From: Zygnema cylindricum
Taxonomy: Eukaryota > Streptophyta > Zygnematophyceae > Zygnematales > Zygnemataceae
Direction: 5' to 3'
DNA: 64,000 nucleotides
Assembly: GCA_037447655.1 (NCBI GenBank)
Contig: JBBHKE010001578.1
Coordinates: forward strand, 81,227-145,226
Positions 10,282 through 21,230 of this stretch are shown piece by piece. Positions within the stretch are counted from its first letter, which is position 1. Each line of letters opens with the position of its first letter. Position numbers and translations under genes: made by a program. The notes below the pieces were generated by a model. The model searched no databases. It saw nothing but the letters and a program-made list of their open reading frames with translations, and had not been told where the DNA came from.

Positions 10282-12061
10282 CTATAAGAGAAAGTCATCC
10301 TCCCTCTCCGCCGAAATAAAGTAATATGAATTTTCCACATTCCCTTTACCATCAAAAGAAAGACGAGCCAGTTTCTTTCCCCTATTTTCCCGTATACTCC
10401 TCCTCGGCTCAAATTCTTCCTCCGCCTTTGCCGGTTCCTCCTCAATAATATTCGGTTCACTAGATTTAGAAGATGAAGATTTCCTCGTGTCCGAAGACAT
10501 TCGGGAATTTTCGCTTCGCGAATCCTCACCAATGTTACCAAAATTTGTATTTTCGTCCACAATTTTATCTTTCCCCCTCTTAACATTGGAGGTGGATTGC
10601 GGCTCAATTTCCGAATCCGAACCCTCAATGTCATTAAGATCACCGATTTCAAATTCTTCATGAAAGTCAAGATTAGAATTGCGCTTAACCGATCGAGAGA
10701 TTGTGGATAATAAGTCCTCGTGAAAATCCACATTTCTCGATTCCTCAATGATATTTCGAATCGGATCATAAACTCGATAAAGACTCCCTTTTTCACTATA
10801 CCCAACGAAATAACCACTCCAACTCCTCGATGCAAATTTACCCTTCCTCTTTTGTGCTTGAATATAAACCGACGCACGGCATCCCCAAATTCGAATGTGG
10901 TGTAGAGTAGGCTTTCGCCCATACCACAACTCATACGGAGTTTTGTCACCCGAAACCGACGTAATTCGCCGATTGCAAATATAATTCGCCGTTAAAATTG
11001 CATCGCCACATAAATGAATACTCCTCCCGGATCCGTGTACCATAGATCGTACCATTTCTTAAAGCATACGGTTCTTTCTCTCCGCCACTCCATTGGATTC
11101 CGGTGAGTAAAATGCGGTATATTGGTGAGAAATTCCCCACTCTTTGCAATAAGGATCAAAAGCAAGAAATTCCCCTCCATTGTCCGATCTAATAGATTTT
11201 AACTTTCTCTCACATTGCCTTTCGGCCATCACATGCCACTCTTGAAAGCGTAAAAATGCTTCGGATTTGTGTTTAAGTAATATTACCCATGTGAAGCGAG
11301 AGAAGTCGTCCACCACCACCATAATATATTTGTTTCCTCCAATCGTCTCCGGTTTTACGTCTCCACATAAATCAATGTGCACAAGATCAAGCGGATGCTT
11401 AGATCTATGCGATGGATCCTTAGCCGGATGCGGCTTTCGGATTTGTCTCCCCTTACTACATCCCTCGCACCCGTTAATTTTCTCTCCCGACGCCAAGTCC
11501 AATCCCCTTACACTTCCATTTTTAATCATGCGTCGTAAGCTCCCCTCGGATGTGTGGCACATACGGTGGTGCCAAAAGGTTAAATCGCCTTTCAACTCAG
11601 ATATTTGCGAAATAATTCCACCAGAATTCGGGTGCGCTTTCGGCCGACGCCATAGTAAGCGACTATGCATAAAATCTGTGACTTCTCCTTCGCCTATTTG
11701 TACACCATCCGATCGTACAATTTTTATTGTGGAATCACCATACGCAAATACGCTCACGCCTGCACGCTGGATCTGCGCTACGCTGAGAAGGTTCACTGAA
11801 CCTTCAGGTAAGAACAAGACATTTGTTAGTTGGGTTTGCGTCACTTTTTATACGCCACTTGCGTCCAAAATAGGTAAGTCCAAACGTACAGTACCCACTG
11901 TACTTATTGAAATCACTTGTCCACTTGCGACAGTGATTCGTTTTGGTACCGTGAGTTCGCGAAAATCATCAAATAGTGACGCGTCAGTACATACGTGGTG
12001 TAACGCCCCAGAGTCTATAATCCACTCCTTTTCTGGTTGTGTAGTACCTGCCAAAACATCA
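10282..12061 (-). pseudogene. Copia D protease and integrase
   Basis: The retropepsin motif W-I-I-D-S-G-A is near 12008-12029. An in-frame TAA is at about 11848. The integrase zinc region (F-W-H-H-R-M-C-H ... C-E-G-C) and catalytic core (H-I-D-L-C-G-D, D-D-F-S-R-F, R-S-D-N-G-G-E-F, E-S-N-G-V-A-E-R) follow. Another in-frame TAA is at about 11059. The C-terminal part then runs to a TAG at 10282. Apart from the stops, the domains and spacing are normal. Confidence 0.85.
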
Positions 12062-13604
12062 AGCGAAAAGTTCAGGGCGGAAAATATTTGCGCGCCTTCG
12101 CCTCCTCCTTCAAATTGATCGTCGCCCATAAAATGTCCTCCTCCTCTTCCATGGCGACCTCCGCGGCCACCGCGGCCGCCAAGACGACCGCCGCCGCGCC
12201 CACCGTATCGGCCGCCGCCATCGCCTCTACCGCCGCGATCTCCTCTTCCACTGCCGCCTCCATTTTTGGCCTTCGAGTAACATTGGGGGCTTATATGACC
12301 CCATTTCCCGCAAAAGTGACATTGGCGCTCCTTATCCTGGCAAGATGGCGCTATATGACCAAGTTTGCCGCATTGGAAACAGACAGTATTGGTCAAATCT
12401 GAATATCCGGACTGGGAAGGAGATCTCCCGGCCCTTTCGAGACCTCTTCCCCCTATTCCTCTCTGATTTCCACCTCTTCTACCTCCTCTTCCCCGAAGAT
12501 AATTTAGATCGGGCGTTTTCGGTGTTGCCGCATTGAGGGAACCGGTCGGTTGAGGTCCCCTTGATAAACTCGGACGATTCGCCTCGGTGGATTTGAGGAA
12601 AGTGATAATCGAGTCCAAAGTGTTCAAATCCCTCGATAAAAGAATGTCCCTTAAATGTATCATTTTCTCCGGTAAGGCATGAATGAAGACCGATGCCTTA
12701 TCAGTCTCATCGATGAACTTTCCCAGATTTGCGAGTTGCTCGATAATAATATTGAATCTCTTCGCGGCTTCATCGATCGACTCACTTTACTTAACGTTAA
12801 AGGAGGTGTAGTCGTTATAAATGTGTTGCCCCTTGTTTTGAAGACTCTTTTTGAAATGGTTCTCAAGAGCCACCCAACAATCATGGGAAAATCTACGGGT
12901 AAGAAATAGATCGTGAATCGAGGTGCTACATGATTGAAATAAACCGCCGATAGCGGAAAGATTTTTCTTTGTCCACACACGATAAGCTCTCCGATCGGAA
13001 GTAGGCATCTTGTCCACCCCTTTTACCACCTTCCAAAGCCGTTTCAATTAAATTGACCTTTAATATAATTCTTCCACGATTGATAATTCATCCCATTGAA
13101 GATGACAATTTTTCCGGACATAGATTCAACTTGCTCGTCCCCTTCACTCCAATCGTCAAGATCGGAATCGTCATCGATGGGAAGTTTTCCCTTTCGAATC
13201 AATTCCCTCGTCTCCTCCTCATCTCCTTCACCTCCTTCCGTATCGCCGATACTTTGATCCGGTATCGGATCTCCGAATAATGGAGATCTAGTAACAGGGT
13301 TTGCCTCGAAGATCCGCTGATCCACATAAAGGAAAAGACCATCCATCATTTTTTGTAGATGATCTCCCATCGCTTCATCTTCCTCCTTCTTTTTCTCCTC
13401 ATTCTCCTTCTTTTGTCCGAACGGATCAATCGGAACGGCTTCCTCAAAAGTTTTGCCGGTGAAGGCAAATGGAGTTTCAACTTCCGGATCCGACGATGAT
13501 TCGAATTCGGTTGGATCCGGAGGATCCGGATCCGGAGGTCGAAGAATCATCGTAGAAGAAGAAGGCATCATTTGAGTAGGGGTATTTTTCTTCTTTCTCC
13601 CCAT
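12062..13604 (-). pseudogene. Copia D gag with two CCHC knuckles and an RGG-rich tail
   Basis: The start is ATG at 13604 (M-G-R-K-K-K-N-T), 46 bases after the PBS. A charged, acidic N-terminus is followed by a frameshift near 13045 and a stop near 12787. The capsid region and two zinc knuckles (C-F-Q-C...H...C and C-H-F-C...H...C) lie around 12290-12375, then a Gly/Arg-rich RGG-like tail (12100-12270). Two knuckles plus an RGG tail set it apart from families A-C and E, which have one knuckle and no such tail. Confidence 0.82.
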
Positions 13605-13649
13605 AGCGACCAAACTAGCCACACTTCTACACCTCAAGGGAGCACACAA

Positions 13650-13661
13650 GCTTTGATACCA
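13650..13661 (-). promoter_or_regulatory. Primer-binding site of Copia D (tRNA 3'-end type)
   Basis: TGGTATCAAAGC lies 2 bases after the 5' LTR. It resembles the usual plant Copia site TGGTATCAGAGC, which pairs with the 3' end of initiator tRNA-Met, with one mismatch. It differs in type from the anticodon-region PBS of the other Copia families here. Confidence 0.85.
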
Positions 13662-13663
13662 AT

Positions 13664-14184
13664 TGAAAAGGATCTCACACAAAAATGTAGAGTGCAAGAT
13701 TACAGCGGAAGCATAAAATAAAACATTCAGACAAGAGAAAATTGTCCACGAAAGCCAATATATTTCACGGACATTTTCTCCCATAAAAGATTATCTTTTC
13801 CCTCCCTCTAAGCTACAATATATAGTACTGTAAGTGAAGCGTCACACAATCAAACTAAAAAACAAAACCAAACAGTAAAGTGCGCACTAAGCGCCTACAA
13901 ATCAAATCGCGTCTTATTCGCGAAACGACATAATACAAGGTACACGACACACCTATAAACAAAACAAATAAGGTCAAAACGAAAAAACCACTAACCGTAC
14001 ACACCAAACGAAACAAAATACTTGGTCGTAGTCAAAACTAAATCTACGCGAGGCCAAAGTACAACATAAACGTACGACTAGACTTAATGACTCCAAACCA
14101 ACCTGGACCACTATCTTCACGTAACGCCAACCTAGCTGGCCGTGCGACAGACCGCGACGGCCGATTACAACATTGATTCTAACA
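13664..14184 (-). repeat. 5' LTR of Copia D
   Basis: 521 bp, matching 8181-8700. It is followed on the right by GAAGA (14185-14189), the second copy of the target duplication. Confidence 0.93.
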
Positions 14185-16092
14185 GAAGAAAGTCAATCGG
14201 TTGATGTTTTTGGCATGACAGATTTTGAGAAAAATGTTAAAAATCAAGAATATGTAATTTTTGAAAATGTACCTCTTCCCTCTTTCACAAGTTCTTCCTC
14301 TATTCCTACTCCGATCATTCCGGTTGTTCAACCTCTACTGCAAGCTCCTCCTCCTCCTCCTCCTTCTCCTCCTCGGCGGCAACGTACGGATCCAACAGTT
14401 CCAGCCTCAGATTTTCCGAGGGGAAGAAGGCAAAGCTTTCCGAGGGGAAGAAGGCAAAGCAGCAGGCTCCAAGGTGAACCGCCAGAACATGCCCTATTTT
14501 TTGCCACCACAATGGAGCCAGTCACCATACAGAATGCCTTTCCAGCCCCAAAAAAGGATCAATGGATCTCCGCGGCAAATGATGAAATGCGATCGAAAAT
14601 GGAGGCTCAAACTTGGGAGCTTGTGGAGCTTCTGCCAGATCGAAAGGCCATCGGTTGTAAGTGGGTTTTCAAAGTTAAGCTAAATCCAGATAATTCTATT
14701 GAAAGATATAATGCAAGGCTTGTTGAAAAGGGGTATAGTCAGAAGGAGGGAATTGACTATGAGGAGACTTTCTCTTCGGTTGTCCGGTTTCCAACTGTTA
14801 GAATTCTTTTGTCTTTAGCAACCATTGAGGATATGGAACTTCATCAAATGGATGTTAAGACAGCTTTCTTGCATGGAGATTTAGAGGAAGTGATTTATAT
14901 GAGGCAACCTGAAATGGATGCAGAGACCGGAAAAGAAAATCTGGTGTGTAAACTGTTGAAATCTTTGTACGGTTTGAAGCAAACTCCACGTCAGTGGAAT
15001 CTGAAACTAGATGAGTTTCTAACTGGTCTCGGTTTTGTGAGGATTAGTTCAGATCACTCAGTCTATGTTATGGAAGGGGAAGATGGAATTATTTACATTG
15101 CTGTGTATGTAGATGATTTGTTGCTACTGAGTAAGTCTTTAAATGAGATTAACAAAATAAAGGCAGCCTTGAATTCGAGATTTGAGATGAAAGATTTAGG
15201 AGAGGCAAAGTATATTCTCAGGATTCAGGTAGAAAAGGATATAGATATGAGAATAATCTATCTAACACAACGGGAAGCCATTGGGAATATGCTTGAGAAG
15301 TTTGGCATGGCAGAGGCAAAGGGAAGTGCCACTCCCATGGAATTCAAGCAAAAGGTGGAAGGCATGAAAACCGATGGAGGAGTCATTTTTGATGACACCT
15401 TGGAATCAGGGGAGGCAGATTCTATGGCTCCCATTCCATATTGTCAGATTGTTGGCACTTTAATCTACTTCATGAACTGCACACGCCCGGACATCGCGGC
15501 TGCATTTGGTGCTCTAGGCCGGAGTTAACAAAATCCGAGGAGATCGTATTGGGAGGCAGCAAAGAGGGTTCTTCGGTATCTTGCAGGGACACGAAATCTA
15601 CGACTTGCTCTCGGTGGAGAAAAGGTCAAGATTCAGACTTAGAGCGATGCGAGCTAAGGAGACATGCCAAGCCAACGCTCCACCACCGGATTCATTCTGA
15701 AGATTGGAAGTGGAACTTGTTGCTGGAGCAGCAAGCTTTAGAAAGTCACAGCTCGGTCTACAATGAAGGTTGAATACATGGCAGCCGGCTCAGCTGTCAA
15801 GGAGTTACTCTGGGTAAAGTCTCTCATTCAAGAACTTCACTTTATGCAATATGGACCTCAAATAGTGTGGTGTGATAACCAGGCTGCTATAGCGGTTACA
15901 TCTAACCCAAGTCATCACTTCAAAAGCAAACGCATTGATATTAAGTTGCATTTTGTAAGAGAGAAGGTGGTGAACAGAATTTTAAAACTCAGTTATTTGC
16001 CGGATGAGATGATGGTAGCAGATATGATTACTAAGCCTTTACCTGCACCTAAGTTAAAGTTTTGTAGAGAGGCATGTGGGCTTAGTGGCTGA
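14185..16092 (+). pseudogene. Copia A RT and RNase H
   Basis: After a Pro-rich linker (14340-14400), RT reads cleanly from W-V-F-K-V-K-L-N through H-Q-M-D-V-K-T-A-F-L-H-G, L-Y-G-L-K-Q and the catalytic Y-V-D-D (about 15106-15117) to T-R-P-D-I-A-A. A stop at 15526 and a frame change break RNase H. Its end is readable at 15763-16092 (V-W-C-D-N-Q-A-A, F-V-R-E-K-V, A-D-M-I-T-K-P-L-P). It starts directly after the target duplication of Copia D. The RT core is one of the best preserved in the window. Confidence 0.88.
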
Positions 16093-16099
16093 GAAAGTC

Positions 16100-16115
16100 T
16101 AAAGGTTTAGGGGAG
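16100..16115 (+). promoter_or_regulatory. Polypurine tract of Copia A
   Basis: AAAGGTTTAGGGGAG directly precedes the 3' LTR start. The same motif, with few changes, precedes the 3' LTRs of C1, C3 and E. Confidence 0.75.
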
Positions 16116-16914
16116 TGTTGGTTTTGGAAACCTTTAGTCCTCTCTATATCTCGTGTGTGAGAGAGAGAGTTAAGACTAAGCTGGTTTTTGTGTACCGACT
16201 ACGTTGACGTAGACAAGATGTGGTGTGGTATATAACTCCAAAGGGAGTTCACACATTGGGTACACTCTATGTACATTTGTCGGTCTGTGGAGAAGGCAAG
16301 TTTGGTTGAGTTGGTTGACACAGTACATAGTTACTTGAGGGACAAGATTTAAACGTGGAGGTTCATCTTCGGTGATGAATGAATACGCGGACTCATTTTT
16401 GGAAGAGAAATATTGACCAAGCCGTCATTTCAGCAGACTAACTTTGATTGCGTACTTTAGCAGCAACTAGGGTTAAGGATTGATGTAAATACTTGTACGG
16501 TAGATGGCGGGGTTTAGTTTAATTAATGTTTGGTGAACCAACACACCACGGTAGTTGTGGTACGGTGTAGATCAGCTGTAGGTTCACTTTGTATATGTAG
16601 GACATAGAATATTTTGGAGTTAGGAATTCTGTGAATGAAAAACTGCAAAGCAGTTTTTGTGTCTTTTTGAATTGCAAGATCAATATGATCTTTTGGCAAA
16701 ACCCTATGAAATTCCGCATGTGGTTTCTTTTTTATACTTTTTATATTGTGGCAAATTTGCAGATCTAGTGTGTGTCTGGTTTGCTTGGGGCTTTATTGTG
16801 AAGTCGGTCCTTTTTGTGGATTCCGTGAGAGTTTCCTCTTTTGTAATCTGAATATTATGGCAACAGCTGGTGCTTCTTCTTCTTCCTCAAGTCACCAATT
16901 GTGTCAAATCAAGA
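16116..16914 (+). repeat. 3' LTR of Copia A
   Basis: It starts TGTTGGTTTTGG. Similarity to 5156-5973 continues through the gag start codon (16857) and the first 18 or so codons, showing that the N-terminus of gag is LTR-encoded. It ends at CAAATCAAGA, where gypsy sequence resumes. Confidence 0.85.
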
Positions 16915-17430
16915 TAAATGTCTCCGATCATTATCCCATGCCCACCCCTGAAGAGATCTTCCACTCTCTCGCTGGGTCTACCATCTACTCCACCTTGGAT
17001 ATGAAGAATGGGTTCCACCATATTGCAATGGAGCCAAAGCACCGAGAGAGGACAACTTTTTAAGCAGGATCTAGGTTTTACGAGTGGCTATACATGTCGT
17101 TTGGACTCAAAAATGTACCGGCCAAATTCCAACAGGCTATGGGCGAGGCCCTTGGAGGGATTGATTGTGCACAGTGTTACCTCGACAATGTAATCATTTT
17201 TTACAAGACATTCGAAGAACACTTGGAGCATATACAGATTGTTCTCCAAGCTCTCCAAGCAGCGGGCTTGAAGTGCCACCCGGGGAAAGGCATCTTTAGG
17301 GTGCAAAAAATAATTTATCTGGGTCATGAGGTGACTCTTGGGACAATGGGTCCCCAAATGGTCAAGGTGGCAACTCTTGACGCACTTCCACCCCCGCATG
17401 ACATTTCTGCCCTCTGAACTTTCCTAGGTC
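16915..17430 (+). pseudogene. Gypsy reverse transcriptase, main part
   Basis: It continues the RT from 5155: D-H-Y-P-M-P-T-P, S-T-L-D-M-K-N-G-F-H-H-I. After a frameshift it reads M-S-F-G-L-K-N-V-P-A-K-F-Q, Y-L-D-N-V-I-I-F (the Y-x-D-D box, here Y-L-D-N) and G-H-E-V. The second catalytic Asp is replaced by Asn, so the active site is dead even apart from the frame breaks. Confidence 0.85.
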
Positions 17431-18030
17431 TTGCCCACTACTACCCGAGGTTTATCCCCAAATTTAGCAGCCACGTCCAGCCATTATATCAATTATTGCG
17501 AAAAGACGAAGAGTGGTTGTGGGCCGAAGAACAACAGATCGCTTTCCAGTTTCTGAAAGATTCCCTGAAGCAACATCTTGTCCTTTAGATGTCCGATCAT
17601 CATCGACCTTTCTCCCTTTATACTGACTAGAGTAGGTTCGGATTAGGAGCAGTGTTGGCTCAATTGGACGATGCAGGGGCGGAGTACGTAGTGGCATACG
17701 CAAGCGGAGCAATAAGGGGAATCACAGCAGTTACCACGGGGAATTATTCGCCACAGTATGGGCAATACATCATTTCAGGCTTTACCTCTATGGAGTACAC
17801 TTCATTCTTATTACGAATCACCAACCTCTCAAATGGATAATGGAGAACAGTAAGTTGACTGGCAAGCTAGCCAGATGGGTTCTGGTCTTGCATGAATACG
17901 ATTTCAGCATCATCCACCGAGCAGGGGAAATTCATGGGAATACAGACGGGCTCAGCAGAAATCCATACCCCTCCACCAGAGACTCCACCGGGCTCGCCAA
18001 GATGAAGACCCGGAGCTTAGCCTAGGACTT
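17431..18030 (+). pseudogene. Gypsy RT thumb and RNase H
   Basis: It covers thumb (G-L-A-H-Y-Y-P-R-F-I, about 17430-17460) and RNase H pieces (G-L-G-A-V-L-A-Q-L-D-D near 17640, N-Y-S-P, then L-T-G-K-L-A-R-W and H-R-A-G-E-I-H-G-N-T-D-G-L-S-R at 17840-17965). Several stops and frame changes break it. The D-G-L-S-R ending is the usual junction to integrase in gypsy elements. Confidence 0.8.
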
Positions 18031-18951
18031 ATCTTGGCTTCCTCTGCCTCTATTTGGCTGCCTCGAGCAGAGGGAGAACCGTCAACTTTTGTTGCGGATG
18101 TCGAAGGGCATGCTCCACTTGGAGCCGACCGCAAAGATATTTGGAATGACACCGATACTCCACAGCCCATCCAGAAGAGTTCCCTTCTTCCTCATCTGTC
18201 CTGAAGCCACTTGTCCCGTGTTCAGACGCGGGTGGCTGCATATGAATGAGACCGAGGCATCCTACCCAAAAAATGGACCGATGGGACGAGGAAAGTGGTT
18301 CCTCCTCTGGCAGATCGGGAAACTCTCATTGTTTGGCTTCACCAGCAATGCGGGCATTTTTGACAAAAACGGACCACCTCCTAGGTCACACGGTCATACT
18401 AGAGGCATGAGTTGCGGGCCCAGGTCAACTTCGTGGTGCAGACGTGCCCATCCTGTGACTGAGTGAAAGTTGCCTTTGCCAAAAAGGGTGGAACGAAACT
18501 TCACTTCGTTCCCATCCGTGGAATGTTTTACAGATGGTCACTAGATCTTTTGGGACCACTTCCAACCAGTAGGAGAGAAAATTGTTTTGTTTTGGTAATG
18601 ATTGAACACTTCTCCAAATGGTTATAACTGGTGGTTTTGCCTCGAAAGGAATCCTAAGCAATCGCGGACGCATTCTTGCAGAGAATACTGTCCCAATTTG
18701 GAGCACCGGCCGAGGATTTAACAGATCAGAGGTCTGAGTTTGCCGAGGAATTTTCCAACCTCCTCAAAAAGTGCCTCAGTGACCACCGGTTAACCAGCCG
18801 AGACCACCCCCAAGCCGACGATTTAGCAGAGAGCTGCGTATAGACAATGAAATGGTCACTACGAAAATATGCAGTGGAAGAAGATTGGGGCGAATGGGAC
18901 AGACGGGTGCCTTAGATTGCCATGGGATTTTGGTTTAGCAGGCAGGCATCC
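18031..18951 (+). pseudogene. Gypsy integrase, cut by a solo LTR
   Basis: Zinc-region remains (W-L-H-Q-Q-C-G-H, C-P-S-C) lie near 18330-18465. The catalytic core follows: L-D-L-L-G-P-L-P (about 18537), F-S-K-W, L-T-D-Q-R-S-E-F (about 18720) and H-P-Q-A-D-D-L-A-E (about 18805). The reading R-Q-A-S at the 3' edge is split by the LTR at 18952. Stops and frame changes are frequent. Confidence 0.8.
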
Positions 18952-19937
18952 TGTTGTCCATAACTTATTTTAGCCATGGAATACTCTCGGAAACACCCAC
19001 AGACTACCTCAAAAACAGTTGTGTTTCAGACGACACAGATTACTCCACAATAAACAAAATGATCTCAAACTTCACGAATATGTATTATGCGATATACAAT
19101 GTAAACTCCCAAAGTTACAGTCAAATCCACCAAGGCATCTAGAAGATATAAGCTCCAGAGCTTCCCAAAAATGGCTGACAGCTTCACAAACTAACCACTT
19201 AGACTGTTCACAGAATCTTACAGAGATACTAGAATACAATGAAACTTCACACACATATAGAATCTATATTATAAAAAACCTCCACAAAGTTTCACATGAA
19301 AGCACCAATTAGAGTGATCACACCAACAGGTCAAAGATGCAGAAAACAGTTTGCCATTACTTTGATTATCTTTACTCGATACATAAAATAATCCAAGTCC
19401 TGCAAGTTATACTCAGACTACTGAATGTACAGAGGCATACCAGCCGTACTGTATCTACTCTTATAAACTAATAGTCAAAAGGACAAACCTTTGTTTTACA
19501 TAATATTTACACCTCTTCGTATGTCAGAAACCAAGCTACCACTAAGCAACCACTAAGCTACCACTACCGTACAATAATCATTACTCGAAATCTATCCTAG
19601 TCATATTATGCGCAGCTGCGCTAGCTGCGCTGGCTGCCCTTGTCCGTACGGATCATACAAATAGCGGTAGCTGCGTTGACTTAACTGCGTCGCAGCTCCG
19701 CCGTACCGGCACCGCCTATTCCAACATTCCGTTTATTTTACATCGGATCGCTTCGCGATCCGCTGTCCATTTGTCACAGCTTGTTCCCACCACTCAATGA
19801 GTCTTTTACGTAAATTTAATTATATCAATCCGTTTGCTCCCCCAATCCGTGAATATATTCAAACCTCCATATTAAATCCAATTAGCAGTTACGCGCGAAC
19901 TGTCTTGTACGCACGAAACTAACTTTTCAAAACAACA
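18952..19937 (-). repeat. Solo LTR (986 bp) in the gypsy integrase
   Basis: In minus orientation it starts TGTTGTTTTGAAAAG and ends GGACAACA. It is flanked by the 5-bp duplication CATCC (18947-18951 and 19938-19942), and gypsy coding sequence resumes immediately after. Its 5' part resembles the LTR at 39956. Its 3' end carries an ATG about 26 bases before the terminus, as in the other half-tRNA Copia LTRs. It presumably arose by recombination between two LTRs. Confidence 0.85.
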
Positions 19938-20500
19938 CATCCCTCCAATCCTATAGCCTTACTTCATACCCTTCGTCTGACATCCCATCCTACCTGGAGC
20001 TTCATTGGCTCACGCGGTTGTGCTTCCGGATATGGACAACCGGGTGACTGTAGAGAAATTGATTGCCGACAGGGCCAAGGTATTTCACGTGGAAATGCCT
20101 CTAGCTATGGTCAATTTACAGGCTACTCAGCACATGGATCAGTTTTGGTATTCCCAACGCCGGAGTGGCAACTATGTCCCGCGGCAACGTGGATTCGTGC
20201 CTGAAATTTTATGTATCGCATGCAATAGAAGAATGATACTTTGGACATCTCGGCCGGATGGGTGATTCTGAAAGTAGTGGAGGTCTCTAACAAAGGGGTT
20301 CTTACCTTGGAAGGGAAAGATGGTCGCAAAATTAAAGAAAATCAGATCAATGTGGCTCTTTGTCATCTACGTGGGTTAGAGGACAAACCCACTTTCCACC
20401 TCATTTACTTTACAGACCCGCCCTCCTGTACCTCTGCCTGCAATGTTTCCTCTGTACCCAAACCCTTGTTGGTGTGTGAACACTGTCACTAGACAGAGGT
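19938..20500 (+). pseudogene. Gypsy integrase C-terminus with GPY/F-like module
   Basis: Two overlapping frames (20005-20265 and 20241-20492) give an arginine-rich linker (Q-R-R-S-G-N-Y-V-P-R-Q-R-G) and then a small-barrel region (I-L-K-V-V-E-V...T-L-E-G-K-D-G...I-N-V-A-L-C-H-L). This resembles the GPY/F module that ends many gypsy integrases. There is one frameshift near 20240. No chromodomain is evident. Confidence 0.7.
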
Positions 20501-20599
20501 GGCATGACTGCTGCTTGTTGCTAAATTGGGAGCCCCACTCTCAACCCTCAAATCCGTGGTTTTGTGGGGACTGCGAATTTGGTGGTTAAATTGTCTTAT

Positions 20600-20625
20600 C
20601 CTCTTAGTCACACGGGACTAAGAGG
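20600..20625 (+). other. Perfect 10-bp inverted repeat before the gypsy PPT
   Basis: The arms CCTCTTAGTC and GACTAAGAGG pair exactly around a 6-base loop (20610-20615), 21 bases before the TGTACGGGG start of LTR-like sequence. It could form an RNA hairpin near the polypurine run (20623-20646). Confidence 0.6.
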
Positions 20626-20646
20626 GGGGGGATATCTGAGGGGGGT

Positions 20647-21230
20647 GTACGGGGCACTTTTTACCTTTTCACTCAGTTCCTCATTATTACCTATACATAT
20701 CCTTGGAGGGGAAAGGTCAGAGAAAGGCATTATCACGAATCCAAGGAAGCATCAGCATTTGGGGTGAATTGCAGGTTTCTCATGCACACCTCATTAGACA
20801 TCTTACCTAAACCTTGCAGTCCCAAGGCAGCTCGACAGCTTCAAACTCGTGTTCATTTTCGACACATTTGCACTCCTAGGTGTTCTGGGGCCTCGTTCAA
20901 CCTTATACAGACTCTAGCATTGGGAGAGGGGAAGGACAACCAGCCGGATCAGATCTTTGTATTTTGAGTTGGAGCACTACGCACTTTAGTTCACCTTAAA
21001 CAGAGGTCGAACGGTTTAGTTAGTCCGGGGCAAAGGTGTCGGCTCCATTACATAACATCTGTTCTATGTAACTCTAGCAAAGGGGTACATTGTGAAGCTG
21101 CACGCACTCTTTGGAGTTGTCCCGTAGATCTTATTGTTAGCTGTCAGTATGATTCTAGTTCGGGCCCAACACGCCGGCAGAGCATTTAGGACTTAGGGTC
21201 AAAGTTAGGCGTTTCACTTCAATTAAAAAC
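20647..21230 (+). repeat. Putative gypsy 3' LTR, left part
   Basis: It begins TGTACGGGGCAC after a G-run. The first 190 or so bases recur at 26176. The family-B element at 21231 interrupts it. The LTR end is not established, and no coding frame is convincing here. Confidence 0.5.

Larger units (their letters stand above)
8181..14184 (-). mobile_element. Ty1/copia family D element nested in Copia A
   Basis: This is a complete 6.0-kb element on the minus strand. LTRs are 13664-14184 (5') and 8181-8700 (3'), the target duplication is GAAGA (8176-8180 and 14185-14189), with a PBS at 13650-13661 and a PPT at 8701-8716. The LTRs differ at only a handful of visible sites, so it is younger than its host. 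The polyprotein has one frameshift and about five in-frame stops. Confidence 0.93.
5156..16914 (+). mobile_element. Ty1/copia family A element, inserted in the gypsy RT
   Basis: It has a 5' LTR (5156-5973), PBS, gag, protease and integrase up to 8180, then Copia D nested in antisense, then RT-RNase H (14185-16092), a PPT and a 3' LTR (16116-16914). Without the nested element it is about 5.7 kb. The gypsy RT resumes directly after it. I do not see a clean 5-bp target duplication (CAACT on the left, TAAAT on the right). Confidence 0.85.
3260..21230 (+). mobile_element. Ty3/gypsy element with DNA methyltransferase domain, split by insertions
   Basis: Coding remains on the plus strand in order: methyltransferase (3260-4530), RT start (4536-5155), RT rest (16915-17430), RNase H (17431-18030), integrase (18031-18951) and GPY/F-like tail (19938-20500), then a G-run and LTR-like sequence from 20647. 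The intervening DNA is Copia A with its nested Copia D, and a solo LTR. Gag and protease are not seen and probably lie left of the family-B insertion. The reading frame is broken in many places. Confidence 0.8.

Noticed and set aside
11267-12118. 283-codon plus-strand frame
   Set aside because: Antisense shadow of Copia D protease-integrase, which has clear motifs on the minus strand.
12037-12402. Ala/Thr-rich plus-strand frame
   Set aside because: Antisense of the RGG-rich gag tail of Copia D.
16116-16914. A tandem second Copia A copy (LTR plus gag start)
   Set aside because: The gag start is part of the LTR itself; similarity to the 5' copy ends exactly where the PBS would begin.
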